A stretch of DNA of 40,994 bases from Runella zeae DSM 19591 (lineage in GTDB: Bacteria; Bacteroidota; Bacteroidia; Cytophagales; Spirosomataceae), in the NCBI RefSeq assembly GCF_000423565.1, contig NZ_KE384040.1, positions 1 to 40,994 of the forward strand. The letters are read 5' to 3'. The notes below the pieces were generated by a model. That model saw nothing but the letters and a program-made list of their open reading frames with translations. It was not told the origin of the DNA and did no database searches. How positions within the stretch are numbered: the stretch's first letter is position 1; each line of letters starts with the position of its first letter. The translations under genes were made by a program, and so were the position numbers. Below are positions 26,147-34,606 of this stretch, one piece after another.

Positions 26147-27682
26147 ATGACTTTGTCAGAAGCACGTAACTCCGGTTTTATGCTCATGGAAGATTTTCAG
26201 TGTTTGTATGAGGAAATCCAACAAAGTGGGATATTCTCTGATTCAAAGACTTTTACGGACGCCATTGCTAAAGGTACTATTGCGGAGATTTTAGAAGCGT
26301 ATCATCGGCAAAAACAAGAATCAGGTTTTGATTTAAAATCTTTTGTAGAAACGTTTTTTGTAATACCAACAGCGCAAACGGCTGATTATCAAAGCGACCC
26401 TTCCAAGCCACTACGATTACATTTGGAAGACTTATGGCTCATCTTGGCACGTTCGCCCGCCACCGCCCAAGGAACATTGATTGCCCTTCCTTACGATTAT
26501 GTGGTGCCGGGAGGAAGGTTTAGAGAAATTTATTATTGGGATTCGTACTTTACTATGCTGGGATTGGAGGTGTCGGGTCAGTATGCGCTCATCGAAAGCA
26601 TGGTCAATAACTTTGCACATCTGATTGATAGCATTGGTTTTATCCCCAATGGCAACCGTACTTATTATCTTGGGCGTTCGCAACCTCCTTTTTTTGCCCT
26701 TATGGTACAGCTTTTGGCAAGGCACAAAGGCGAGGAGGTGTGGCAACAATACTTACCCCAATTAGAAAAAGAGTATGGCTTTTGGATGAAAGGAAGAGAA
26801 GAGCTTTCATTACAATATGATTATCTAAGTGCACAGGCCAGAACCGTAATGCTCCCTGACGGCAGTGTACTCAACCGCTACTGGGATGATGTACCCCTCC
26901 CTCGGCCCGAAGCTTATAAAGAAGATGTGGCGTTGGCACAACAAATCAAAAACCAAAAACCGGAAGACGTATACCGGCATGTACGAGCAGCGGCAGAATC
27001 GGGCTGGGATTTTAGTAGTCGTTGGTTTAAAGATGGCCAAAATATGACGACTATTCATACGACCGATATTATTCCGGTAGACTTGAATTGTTTGCTTTGG
27101 TATCTCGAAAAATGTCTTCAACAAACTTACGAGAATAAGGGGAACCAATTTTTGTCGGCTATCTATCAGCAAAAAGCAACTCAAAGGCAAGGCGCTATCG
27201 AGAAGTATTGTTGGAATGCCGTAGATGGATTTTATTCCGATTATGATTGGAAGATGCAGGTAATTATCTCCAATCATACGGTAGCGGGGGCGTTTCCGTT
27301 GTTTTTTGGAATTGCCTCGCAAGTCCAAGCGACTCAAGTAGCCGAGGTATTAGAAAAGGGATTTTTAAGAAAAGGTGGACTACTAACTACCTTACAAACC
27401 ACGCATCAACAATGGGATGCTCCCAACGGTTGGGCACCACTTCAATGGATAGCTTATAGAGGGCTTAAAAATTACGGTTTTAGAACACTTGCAAAAGAGA
27501 TAAAACACCGCTGGTGTCAAAACAACGAAATACGCTATGCCACAGTAGGGAAGATGATGGAGAAGTATAACGTGGAAGGGCAAGAGAAATCGGCACAAGG
27601 AGGCGAATACCCCAATCAAGACGGTTTTGGGTGGACCAATGGGGTTTATTTAAAAATGATAACCGACGAGGATGATAATTGA
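26147..27682 (+). CDS. treF: Alpha,alpha-trehalase (GH37), cytoplasmic
   Basis: The 511-residue enzyme splits trehalose into two glucoses. It carries both trehalase signatures, PGGRFREIYYWDSYF (about 121-135) and QWDAPNGWAP (about 422-431), plus ESGWDFSSRWF with the likely catalytic acid Asp and the GGEYPNQDGFGWTNG stretch with the likely base Glu. No signal peptide is present, so it acts in the cytoplasm (TreF-like rather than periplasmic TreA), which fits uptake of intact trehalose by the MFS transporter upstream. Confidence 0.95.
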   Translation: MTLSEARNSGFMLMEDFQCLYEEIQQSGIFSDSKTFTDAIAKGTIAEILEAYHRQKQESGFDLKSFVETFFVIPTAQTADYQSDPSKPLRLHLEDLWLILARSPATAQGTLIALPYDYVVPGGRFREIYYWDSYFTMLGLEVSGQYALIESMVNNFAHLIDSIGFIPNGNRTYYLGRSQPPFFALMVQLLARHKGEEVWQQYLPQLEKEYGFWMKGREELSLQYDYLSAQARTVMLPDGSVLNRYWDDVPLPRPEAYKEDVALAQQIKNQKPEDVYRHVRAAAESGWDFSSRWFKDGQNMTTIHTTDIIPVDLNCLLWYLEKCLQQTYENKGNQFLSAIYQQKATQRQGAIEKYCWNAVDGFYSDYDWKMQVIISNHTVAGAFPLFFGIASQVQATQVAEVLEKGFLRKGGLLTTLQTTHQQWDAPNGWAPLQWIAYRGLKNYGFRTLAKEIKHRWCQNNEIRYATVGKMMEKYNVEGQEKSAQGGEYPNQDGFGWTNGVYLKMITDEDDN

Positions 27683-27769
27683 GACACACGAGTCATCGCA
27701 AGATTGGCAATGGCATAGCTATCATATAATGACAATTTATCATTAAAAGCTAGCTACATTACCTAGGTG

Positions 27770-27926
27770 TGACTTTTCCGAAGTCCTTGGTTTTTGTGGA
27801 GATTTATGATCTACAAACCTTGTGCCTCTCTGAGGCAAAACTGCTGTTTTGAAAATAGCTTTGGAGAAGCTCCCACCTTTGTAGAACGAGGGTCTCAGTT
27901 TCACACCAAGGACTTCAGAGAAGTCA
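27770..27926. repeat. Nested inverted-repeat element between convergent genes
   Basis: TGACTTTTCCGAAGTCCTTGG at the left end (the first 21 bases) matches the reverse complement of 27906-27926 at 19 of 21 positions. Imperfect pairing continues inward (TCTACAAA on both arms) to a central AAAACTGCTGTTTT hairpin at 27837-27850. Each end is itself a small hairpin (GACTTC..GAAGTC). It has no coding capacity and fills most of the 257-base gap between the trehalase and DUF3127 genes. It could be a MITE or REP-like element and could stop transcription from both sides. I see no second copy in the window. Confidence 0.65.
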
Positions 27927-27939
27927 AAACTGCTTATCT

Positions 27940-28308
27940 TTAAAAAGGCAAGCTATCTTCGTCGTCACTTTTAAAAGTGGTGGGTAGTTCGGTGGTTGGG
28001 CGTGATGAGGTGGAAGCCGTAGGCGCTGCCTCAACAGAGGACGCACTTAGGGACTCAATTTTCCACGCTTTTACGTCGGTGTACCAGCGACCATTGTACT
28101 CACGGCTTTCGATGTCAAAAGAGACATTGACGTCATTGCCAATCTGTAGCGCACTTTCGTTGATTTTGTCTCCCCAAGCAGAGATACATACTTTTTTAGG
28201 GTATTGTCCTTCGGTTTCAATAACAAAATCCTGTTTTTTCCATGCGCCGTTTTTGCCTTCTCCTGTCTGTAAGGCCAGTAGTTGAATTACTCTTCCTTTG
28301 ATGTCCAT
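27940..28308 (-). CDS. DUF3127 domain protein (OB-fold-like)
   Basis: The 122-residue protein matches the DUF3127 family of Bacteroidota: MDIKGRVIQLLALQTGEGKN, then QDFVIETEGQYPKKVCISAW, and a beta segment VSFDIESREYNGRWYTDVKA. The fold is single-strand-binding-like, and the tail (from about residue 90) is low-complexity and ends in the acidic DDEDSLPF. That ending strongly resembles the SSB C-terminal tip (D-D-D-I-P-F) that recruits repair proteins, which supports a DNA-processing role. Function not established. Confidence 0.8.
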   Translation of the reverse strand: MDIKGRVIQLLALQTGEGKNGAWKKQDFVIETEGQYPKKVCISAWGDKINESALQIGNDVNVSFDIESREYNGRWYTDVKAWKIESLSASSVEAAPTASTSSRPTTELPTTFKSDDEDSLPF

Positions 28309-28356
28309 AATTATGATAATGCTCGAAATTACGATGTGATTTTGATGATAGTATAT

Positions 28357-28396
28357 AAAAAAAGCGAGCTATTAGTATTATCTACCAGCTCGCTTT
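28357..28396 (-). terminator. Intrinsic terminator after the 39-aa membrane protein gene
   Basis: AAAGCGAGCT (28396-28387, minus) pairs perfectly with AGCTCGCTTT (28370-28361) around a 16-base loop, followed by a T-run to 28357. It lies 22 bases past the stop of the small gene and before the DUF3127 gene, so the two are separate units. Confidence 0.85.
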
Positions 28397-28417
28397 CTTA
28401 TGGATTGAACACTGGGC

Positions 28418-28537
28418 TTAGTCTTTGAAGAATTTTTTGTAGTTACGCTCTTGACTTTCTAAGAGGCTTCCTACCCAAAATGCTAGTCCAAGCAATGTAG
28501 CGTAAAATATAAGAGTACCAATAGTTCTTAAGTCCAT
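28418..28537 (-). CDS. Small single-pass membrane protein (39 aa)
   Basis: ATG at 28537 to TAA at 28418 encodes 39 residues: a short N-terminus (MDLRT), one membrane helix (IGTLIFYATLLGLAFWVGSL) and a charged tail rich in Lys/Phe (ESQERNYKKFFKD). It has its own promoter pattern upstream (TACTTTTG at 28586-28579) and a perfect terminator downstream, so it is very likely expressed. The layout recalls small accessory subunits of membrane complexes such as CcoQ, but no partner gene is near and I do not recognise the family. Confidence 0.7.
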   Translation of the reverse strand: MDLRTIGTLIFYATLLGLAFWVGSLLESQERNYKKFFKD

Positions 28538-28578
28538 TATATTAATTTTTGATTTTGTGAAACCTTTTACAAACTGTA

Positions 28579-28611
28579 CAAAAGTAATAAGGGGAGGAGG
28601 TTAGATACAAG
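28579..28611 (-). promoter_or_regulatory. Promoter for the 39-aa membrane protein gene
   Basis: On the minus strand CTTG (28611-28608) and TACTTTTG (28586-28579) are 21 bases apart. The -7 box is a full TAnnTTTG match. Transcription would begin near 28575, giving a leader of about 38 bases. Confidence 0.5.
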
Positions 28612-28657
28612 TTTAATCCTTGTTTTTTTAAGAATTTCTCTACTGATTCTTATCACT

Positions 28658-29779
28658 CTAAAGCACTCCTTTGGTAGAAGGCAACACATCCAGTGCCTTT
28701 AGGTCGCGTTTTACTGCCATCTTTATGGCTTTGGCCCAACCCTTAAAAATCGCCTCAATTTTATGGTGTTCATTGCTACCTTCACATTTGATGTTGAGGT
28801 TGCATTGAGCAGTATCAGAAAAAGATTTGAAAAAATGATAAAACATTTCGGTAGGCATTTCGCCGATTTTTTCGCGTTTGAAATCCGCCTCCCATACTAG
28901 CCACGGGCGTCCCGAAAAGTCAATAGCGACTTGCGCCAAGGCTTCGTCCATCGGAAGCAAAAAACCATATCTACTGATACCGCGCTTGTCGCCCAATGCT
29001 TTACGATAAGCTTCTCCTAGCGCTAGGGCGGTATCTTCGATAGTGTGGTGTTCATCAATATGCAAATCACCTACCACTGATATTTTCAAATCTGCGCCTG
29101 AATGTTTGGCCAATTGGTCGAGCATATGGTCGAAAAAACCAAGCCCAGTTTGCATTTCTGATTTTCCGCTACCGTCCAAATTAAGTTCTATTTTGATTTG
29201 GGTTTCTTTGGTATTGCGCTCCACAGAGGCAGTGCGGGCAGGTAAGCGCAAGTGCTCATAGATTTCATCCCAATCGTTACTAACGAGCGTAATTGCTTTT
29301 TTGAGTTCGGGGGCAAGGTTTTCAGGCCATTCGGGAGCAATAAAAATGGCTTTCGCTCCAAGATTGACGGCAAGCTGAACATCGGTAAGGCGGTCACCTA
29401 TTACGTAGCTATTGGCCAAATCATAAGCCTCGCTAAAATATTCTGTCAATAAGGCTGTACCGGGTTTGCGGGTAGGGGCATTTTCGTGAGGAAAGCTACG
29501 GTCGATATGGATATTTTGAAATACCACACCTTCTCCTTCAAGGGTCTGGAGCATTTTGTTTTGGGCAGGCCAAAAAGTATCCTCTGGGAAAGAATCAGTA
29601 CCTAGCCCGTCTTGGTTGGTCACCATCACAAAACCATAGTCGGTATCTTCGGCAAGGCGTCGTAAATTAGAAATAGCTTTGGGTAAAAAAGCCAGTTTTT
29701 CTAATGAATCTACTTGAAAATCAATGGGAGGTTCGACGATAATGGTCCCGTCGCGGTCTATGAAAAGAAGTTTTTGCAT
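28658..29779 (-). CDS. hisB: Bifunctional histidinol-phosphatase / imidazoleglycerol-phosphate dehydratase
   Basis: The 373-residue fusion has an N-terminal HAD phosphatase (D8-R-D-G-T motif in [10 protein letters not shown], and [20 protein letters not shown]) and a C-terminal dehydratase from about residue 180 ([49 protein letters not shown] with metal-binding histidines). It catalyses two steps of histidine synthesis, as in E. coli HisB (355 residues). The Asp/Thr and His motifs of both halves are intact. No other his genes are in the window, so the pathway is split across the chromosome. Confidence 0.96.
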   Translation of the reverse strand: MQKLLFIDRDGTIIVEPPIDFQVDSLEKLAFLPKAISNLRRLAEDTDYGFVMVTNQDGLGTDSFPEDTFWPAQNKMLQTLEGEGVVFQNIHIDRSFPHENAPTRKPGTALLTEYFSEAYDLANSYVIGDRLTDVQLAVNLGAKAIFIAPEWPENLAPELKKAITLVSNDWDEIYEHLRLPARTASVERNTKETQIKIELNLDGSGKSEMQTGLGFFDHMLDQLAKHSGADLKISVVGDLHIDEHHTIEDTALALGEAYRKALGDKRGISRYGFLLPMDEALAQVAIDFSGRPWLVWEADFKREKIGEMPTEMFYHFFKSFSDTAQCNLNIKCEGSNEHHKIEAIFKGWAKAIKMAVKRDLKALDVLPSTKGVL

Positions 29780-29871
29780 TACTTACTTAGTTTAAACTGC
29801 GAATATCGAACTTAGCAGCTCGTTTTTTTATAAATTGCTTGAAAATTTTCTTGATCCAAACTAAAAACTTG

Positions 29872-31212
29872 ATGAAAAAAACACTTCTTTTTAGCGCTTT
29901 ACTGGCTACAGCACTGGGGCAAGCTCACGCCCAAAGCGGCCTCAAGCCAGTCATAAACCAAGCCGCCGATGCAATCGAAAGCAAAGTAATTGCGTGGCGG
30001 CGCGATTTGCATGAGCATCCCGAGTTGGGGAATCAAGAATTCAGAACAGCGGGTATTGTGGCCGAGCATCTGAAAAAATTAGGCTATGAAGTACAAGAAA
30101 AAATAGCCGTAACGGGCGTAGTGGGTATCTTGAAAGGAGGAAAGCCCGGCCCTGTGGTGGCCTTACGTGCCGATATGGATGGGCTTCCAGTGACTGAGCG
30201 TGTGGATGTTCCTTTTAAATCCAATGTAACTACTGAATTTAATAATCAAAAAACGGGCGTTATGCACGCTTGTGGGCACGATAGTCATGTGGCGATTTTG
30301 ATGGGGGTGGCAGAAGTATTGGCTTCGGTGAAAAAAGACCTCGCTGGTACAGTAAAATTGATTTTCCAACCTGCTGAAGAGGGCGTCTATACGGGAGGGA
30401 CTTTCGGGGCCAACCGTATGGTGGAAGAGGGTGTGTTAGAAAATCCCAAAGTAGATGCCATTTTTGGTTTACACATCAATTCTCAAACCGAGGTAGGTAC
30501 TATTCGCTATCGGCCAGGTGCTACGATGGCAGCAGTGGACCAACTGACAATCAAGCTCAAAGGAAAACAAACCCACGGTGCCAATCCTTGGTCGGGCGTA
30601 GACCCTATTGTGACGGCTTCGCAAATTGTGATGGGACTACAGACGATAGTAAGTCGGAATGTCAATATTACCGAAAATCCTGCTGTCGTAACAGTGGGGG
30701 CTATTCATGGCGGTATTCGTTACAATATTATTCCAGAATCATTAGAAATGATTGGCACTATCAGGACTTTTGGGGATGAGCAGCAAGCGTTGGTCCATCG
30801 TCGTATTAAGGAAATTTCGACCCATATCGCCGAAAGTGCAGGTGCCAAGGCCGACGTGGAGATAGGCATTGGATACCCTGCCACGGTCAATGACCCCGCC
30901 CTGACCGATAAGATGATTCCGACTTTAGAAGCGCTTGCGGGAAAAGATAAAGTACTCATTACACCCGTAGCCACGGGGGCGGAGGATTTTAGTTATTTCC
31001 AGAAAAAAATCCCGGGTTTCTTCTTCTTTTTAGGAGGAATGGCCAAAGGCAAAAGTCCATACGATGTAGCCCCTCATCATACTCCCGATTTTTATATCGA
31101 TGAGAGTGGATTTACTTTGGGAGTGAAGTCTCTAAGTCATTTGGTGGTAGATTATATGGCTATGAATGCCCCACAAGCTGCATCTCCTAAAACTAAAAAA
31201 ACAGCTAAGTAG
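29872..31212 (+). CDS. Secreted M20D-family amidohydrolase
   Basis: The start is placed at the ATG at 29872, giving 446 residues with a clear signal peptide (MKKTLLFSALLATALGQAHA, cut before QSG); an upstream ATG at 29839 would bury it. Metal-binding motifs of the M20D family are present: GVMHACGHDSHVAILMGVAE (Cys and His), FQPAEEG (Glu pair) and GLHINSQTEVGT. Relatives hydrolyse N-acyl amino acids, hippurate or auxin conjugates. Being exported, it probably acts on external N-acyl compounds or peptides in the periplasm. It ends with a Lys-rich tail and is followed by a perfect terminator. Confidence 0.93.
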   Translation: MKKTLLFSALLATALGQAHAQSGLKPVINQAADAIESKVIAWRRDLHEHPELGNQEFRTAGIVAEHLKKLGYEVQEKIAVTGVVGILKGGKPGPVVALRADMDGLPVTERVDVPFKSNVTTEFNNQKTGVMHACGHDSHVAILMGVAEVLASVKKDLAGTVKLIFQPAEEGVYTGGTFGANRMVEEGVLENPKVDAIFGLHINSQTEVGTIRYRPGATMAAVDQLTIKLKGKQTHGANPWSGVDPIVTASQIVMGLQTIVSRNVNITENPAVVTVGAIHGGIRYNIIPESLEMIGTIRTFGDEQQALVHRRIKEISTHIAESAGAKADVEIGIGYPATVNDPALTDKMIPTLEALAGKDKVLITPVATGAEDFSYFQKKIPGFFFFLGGMAKGKSPYDVAPHHTPDFYIDESGFTLGVKSLSHLVVDYMAMNAPQAASPKTKKTAK

Positions 31213-31227
31213 CTTTAATATAGTTGC

Positions 31228-31280
31228 TTATACCTACAAAAACGGCTCGCACATTTTGCGAGCCGTTTTTGTAGGTATAA
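31228..31280. terminator. Bidirectional terminator between amidohydrolase and EamA genes
   Basis: A perfect 23-bp inverted repeat (31228-31250 with 31258-31280) encloses a 7-base loop. The stem contains AAAAACGGCTCGC and its complement, so T-tracts end the GC-rich part on both strands. It sits between the convergent stops at 31212 and 31290 and serves both genes. Confidence 0.9.
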
Positions 31281-31289
31281 AACATAAGT

Positions 31290-32165
31290 TTATTTTTTGG
31301 CGGTTAGCCATACGCCTAGCATCACCAAACCACCTCCTAAAATGGTACTCCAGGTAAGTTTTTCGCCTAATAAGCTTACCGCTATCAATGCCGCAAAAAC
31401 AGGCGTAAGATTGCCTACTACGGCGGCCTTGGTAGCGCCTATTTGTTGTACTGCTTCATAATACCAGATAAAACCTAACGCGGTGGCAGTAGTGGCCATG
31501 TACGATACCGACGTCAAAGACTGCCAACTACTGTGGGCGATTTGGGAAATAAGGTCGTGTTGTAAGGCGGGGCCTAGCAATAGTAGCGCTCCTAAAGTGG
31601 CCGAATAAGCACTCAAAGTCAGAGCGGGCATTTGGCGCAAAGTGATTTTTCCTACCAGCGTGTACACGGTCCAGCTAATGACACATCCCATGATAAGCAA
31701 CTCTCCTAGTCCCCAAGTATTGTCAGAAAATAAAGCCATAAAATCGCCACGCGTAAGCACCACTATAGCACCCACAATAGATAAGACAATACCCGTCCAT
31801 TTGACAAATGATACTTGCTCTTTTAAAAACAACCAACTTCCGAGCGTTACACTGACGGGTACAAAAGCAATTACTAATGAAGCCCGGACGGTACTCATGT
31901 ATTGCATTCCCGAAAAAAAGAAGACATTGTAGAGAAATACCCCAGTAAAAGCGGCGATCAATACCAAGCCCCATTGGCTTTTGGTAAGGTTTGGGAATTT
32001 GCCGTTGGTACGATACAAAAATGTCATCAATAACAAAGAAGCTAAAACGAAGCGCAAGCAAGAAATCGAATAAGGACCTAATGATTGAAGGGCGATTTTG
32101 CCAGCGGCAAAGTTGGTACCCCAAAAAAACACTGTGGCAATGAGCTTTAAGTAAGTGAGGCGCAT
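31290..32165 (-). CDS. EamA/DMT-family transporter
   Basis: From the ATG at 32165 the product is 291 residues with about ten membrane helices in two EamA repeats (LIATVFFWGTNFAAGKIALQ begins the first; GATKAAVVGNLTPVFAALIA closes the second). The open frame extends 49 codons upstream to 32312, but that extension overlaps the divergent ppk2 start and lacks membrane character, so the shorter form is preferred. DMT proteins export or import small metabolites; the substrate is unknown. Confidence 0.88.
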   Translation of the reverse strand: MRLTYLKLIATVFFWGTNFAAGKIALQSLGPYSISCLRFVLASLLLMTFLYRTNGKFPNLTKSQWGLVLIAAFTGVFLYNVFFFSGMQYMSTVRASLVIAFVPVSVTLGSWLFLKEQVSFVKWTGIVLSIVGAIVVLTRGDFMALFSDNTWGLGELLIMGCVISWTVYTLVGKITLRQMPALTLSAYSATLGALLLLGPALQHDLISQIAHSSWQSLTSVSYMATTATALGFIWYYEAVQQIGATKAAVVGNLTPVFAALIAVSLLGEKLTWSTILGGGLVMLGVWLTAKK

Positions 32166-32248
32166 AGAAAAATAAAGAGAGGATTCGTATGGGTAAAAAA
32201 GAATCACGGCTAAAAGTTCAGCAAAAGCTAATCTATGTGTAATATTTC

Positions 32249-32256
32249 TATTTTTG
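32249..32256 (+). promoter_or_regulatory. Candidate -7 promoter box for ppk2
   Basis: TATTTTTG fits TAnnTTTG 49 bases before the ppk2 ATG. No clear -33 partner. Weak support. Confidence 0.3.
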
Positions 32257-32305
32257 ATTTTCGTAAATGAATTGTAGCCTTTGGGTGAATAAAAAATAAC
32301 AAACC

Positions 32306-33202
32306 ATGACAAAAAAAATCAATGTCAACGACTTTCGTTTTGACGGGAATCAAAAGTTTAGTATCAAAAAAGCAGTTTCTAAAATTGATGATTTATACGA
32401 AGATAAGGCTGATTATGAGGCTAAATTGAAAGATTTTCGTACTACAATGGACGAGCTCCAAAGTCGCATGTATGCCCATAGCCGATATGGATTGTTGGTG
32501 ATTTTTCAGGCCATGGATGCCGCTGGCAAAGACGGGACTATCAAGCACGTACTATCGGGAGTAAATCCGATTGGCGTAAAGATTCAATCTTTTAAACGGC
32601 CTTCCGAACTCGAACTTGACCATGATTTTTTGTGGCGTCATCTGATATATTTGCCTGAGAGAGGCAATATCACCATATTCAATAGGAGTCATTATGAAGA
32701 AGTATTGGTGGTAAAAGTTCATCCCGAAATTTTATTGAAATCCCAAAAACTTCCCTCAGAGCTTACCAAAGACTTGGATAAAGTATGGAAACATCGCTAC
32801 GACGATATTGCTCATTTTGAGAAGTACCTTTACCGAAATGGGATTCGTACGGTGAAGATTTTTTTGAATATCTCACAAAAAGAGCAAGGCGAAAGACTGA
32901 TTGAGCGTATTGCCGACCCTTCTAAAAATTGGAAGTTTGAAGAGGGAGATGTCAAAGAAAGGGGGTTTTGGCATCAATACATGGATGCGTACGAAGAAGC
33001 TATCAACGCCACTGCTACCGAAAAAGCGCCGTGGTATGTGGTGCCCGCCGATGATAAGAAAAATATGAGACTGCTAGTAGGACAAATTTTGATTTCCGAA
33101 CTTCAAAAGCTAGATATGTCGTATCCCGAAACTACCCCCGAACGCCAAGTAGCACTTCAAAAATTGAAGGCTACGATTGAGGAGCAAGACAAAGACTTGT
33201 GA
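32306..33202 (+). CDS. Polyphosphate kinase 2 family protein (PPK2)
   Basis: The 298-residue protein has the PPK2 nucleotide-kinase fold: Walker A at about 68-80 (QAMDAAGKDGTIKHVLSG), the lid/polyphosphate-binding IFNRSHYEEVLVVKVHPE, and IRTVKIFLNISQKEQGERL. PPK2 enzymes transfer phosphate from polyphosphate to AMP, ADP or GDP; the subclass cannot be fixed by eye. It starts alone after the divergent EamA gene and probably serves in nucleotide recharging. Confidence 0.93.
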   Translation: MTKKINVNDFRFDGNQKFSIKKAVSKIDDLYEDKADYEAKLKDFRTTMDELQSRMYAHSRYGLLVIFQAMDAAGKDGTIKHVLSGVNPIGVKIQSFKRPSELELDHDFLWRHLIYLPERGNITIFNRSHYEEVLVVKVHPEILLKSQKLPSELTKDLDKVWKHRYDDIAHFEKYLYRNGIRTVKIFLNISQKEQGERLIERIADPSKNWKFEEGDVKERGFWHQYMDAYEEAINATATEKAPWYVVPADDKKNMRLLVGQILISELQKLDMSYPETTPERQVALQKLKATIEEQDKDL

Positions 33203-33220
33203 GCGAATGGGTGCATTTCT

Positions 33221-33442
33221 TTAATCATTCAAACTCATAAGGTAAAGCCGCTCTACTTTTTCGCGGGCCCAAGGGGTTTTACGCAAAAACTTCAAACTTG
33301 ATTTGATGCTTGGATCATACTGGAAGCATCGGATATTGACATATTCGCTCATCACCTCCCAACCGTAGTGAGCTACGAGGTGATTGAGCATCATTTCGAG
33401 GGTGACGCCGTGGAGAGGATTGTTGGCTTGGGGATTGTTCAT
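33221..33442 (-). CDS. VF530 family small DNA-binding-like protein
   Basis: This 73-residue protein matches the VF530 family (DUF2132) closely: [40 protein letters not shown] and [19 protein letters not shown] structure of the Aliivibrio (Vibrio) fischeri member suggested DNA binding; biological role is unknown. It follows the alcohol dehydrogenase gene by 51 bases on the same strand, but a TATATTTG box just before the start suggests its own promoter. Confidence 0.9.
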   Translation of the reverse strand: MNNPQANNPLHGVTLEMMLNHLVAHYGWEVMSEYVNIRCFQYDPSIKSSLKFLRKTPWAREKVERLYLMSLND

Positions 33443-33446
33443 GCTG

Positions 33447-33454
33447 CAAATATA
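33447..33454 (-). promoter_or_regulatory. Candidate -7 box for the VF530 gene
   Basis: TATATTTG is a full TAnnTTTG match ending four bases before the ATG at 33442, so the transcript would be leaderless or nearly so. No TTTG is visible at -33. Confidence 0.4.
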
Positions 33455-33493
33455 CGCAAGTGGGTATTGAATGAGCTAATTTGGAAATTTTTA

Positions 33494-34603
33494 TCAAAAC
33501 ACAATGACTCCTTTAGCGTTGCGTCCAGCGTGCATATCCGCAAAAGCCGTGGCAAGCTCCTCAAGAGGATACGTTTTTGTGATCATTTTATCCAATATCA
33601 AGTCTCCTTTGGCATACAGCTCCTGCAAAATCGGGAAATCGATTTGGGGGCGGGCTTTGCCATAGAGTGGGTTGATGTAGATTTTGTCCCATTCAAAAAG
33701 ATTCATATCGATTTTGATTTCTTGCTCAATTCCACTGACTTGGCAAGCTACTCCTGCATTTCGAATCATGGCTAGAGGTGCAGCGCCTAGCTCAGGAATA
33801 GCGGTACACTCAAAAGCATAGTCAGCACCTCGTCCCGAAGTCAGGGTTTTGACTTGAGCCGCCGCTTTTAGTAGTCCTTCATCATTTTTGTCGGCCAGAA
33901 GTATATCGGTAGCACCGTATTCTTTGGCCATTTCGAGTCGTAGAGGATTGATATCGACGGCGATGATTTTGGCAGCTCCGGCGATGCGAGCGCCCTGAAT
34001 CACATTCAAACCTACCCCCCCTGTGCCAAGTACTACCACGGAGCTACCAGTTTTTACTTTGGCGGCATTGACCACCGATCCATAACCCGTCATAACACCG
34101 CAGCCTACAATCGCCGCCGATGGAAAAGGCATATCGACGTTGATTTTGACACAAGCAGTTTCCCGGACTAAGGTGTATTCGGACATAGTACCGAGGCTAA
34201 AAGCACGCTCAATCGGATGGTCTTGGAGTCGAGTTGAAGTTAGGGTGGCATGGCCTCCTGAGGCTTTGTTGCCTGCGGTAACGGGGGAGTTGACTTCACA
34301 AATATGTTGGTTCCCTTCTTGGCATTGAAAACATTTATGGCAAGGAATGGCCCAATTGAGCATGACCGCATCACCTACTTGCACTTGGGTAACTTGCGGC
34401 CCCACGTGCGTCACGATACCCGCTCCTTCGTGTCCCATTACGATTGGTTTGCCCCAAGATTGTGAGTCCCAATCAGTGTGGCAAATGCCCGCTGCTTTGA
34501 TTTGGACCATTACCTCATCGCCTTGAGGCGCATCTAGGTGCAAGGTCTGGATTGAAAAACCGCCCTGACCGTTGGCGATAGCGGCTTTGGATGCTAGCAA
34601 CAT
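33494..34603 (-). CDS. Zinc-dependent alcohol dehydrogenase (class III-like)
   Basis: The 369-residue medium-chain dehydrogenase has the catalytic zinc ligand Cys41 in AAGICHTDWD, GHEGAGIV, the structural zinc cysteines in CHKCFQCQEGNQHIC, and the NAD-binding GTGGVGLNVIQGA. The spacing is that of class III/formaldehyde or aryl-alcohol dehydrogenases. Substrate is unclear. It starts 3 bases after the stop of the secreted protein gene upstream, so the two are co-transcribed. Confidence 0.92.
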   Translation of the reverse strand: MLLASKAAIANGQGGFSIQTLHLDAPQGDEVMVQIKAAGICHTDWDSQSWGKPIVMGHEGAGIVTHVGPQVTQVQVGDAVMLNWAIPCHKCFQCQEGNQHICEVNSPVTAGNKASGGHATLTSTRLQDHPIERAFSLGTMSEYTLVRETACVKINVDMPFPSAAIVGCGVMTGYGSVVNAAKVKTGSSVVVLGTGGVGLNVIQGARIAGAAKIIAVDINPLRLEMAKEYGATDILLADKNDEGLLKAAAQVKTLTSGRGADYAFECTAIPELGAAPLAMIRNAGVACQVSGIEQEIKIDMNLFEWDKIYINPLYGKARPQIDFPILQELYAKGDLILDKMITKTYPLEELATAFADMHAGRNAKGVIVF

Positions 34604-34606
34604 CGT

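Noticed and set aside
29839-29871. Upstream ATG of the M20 amidohydrolase
   Set aside because: It would put 11 residues before a clear signal peptide; the second Met is the better start.
31290-32312. Longer start for the EamA transporter (340 residues)
   Set aside because: The extra 49 residues do not look like a membrane helix or signal and the frame would overlap the divergent ppk2 start; the ATG at 32165 gives the normal family length.
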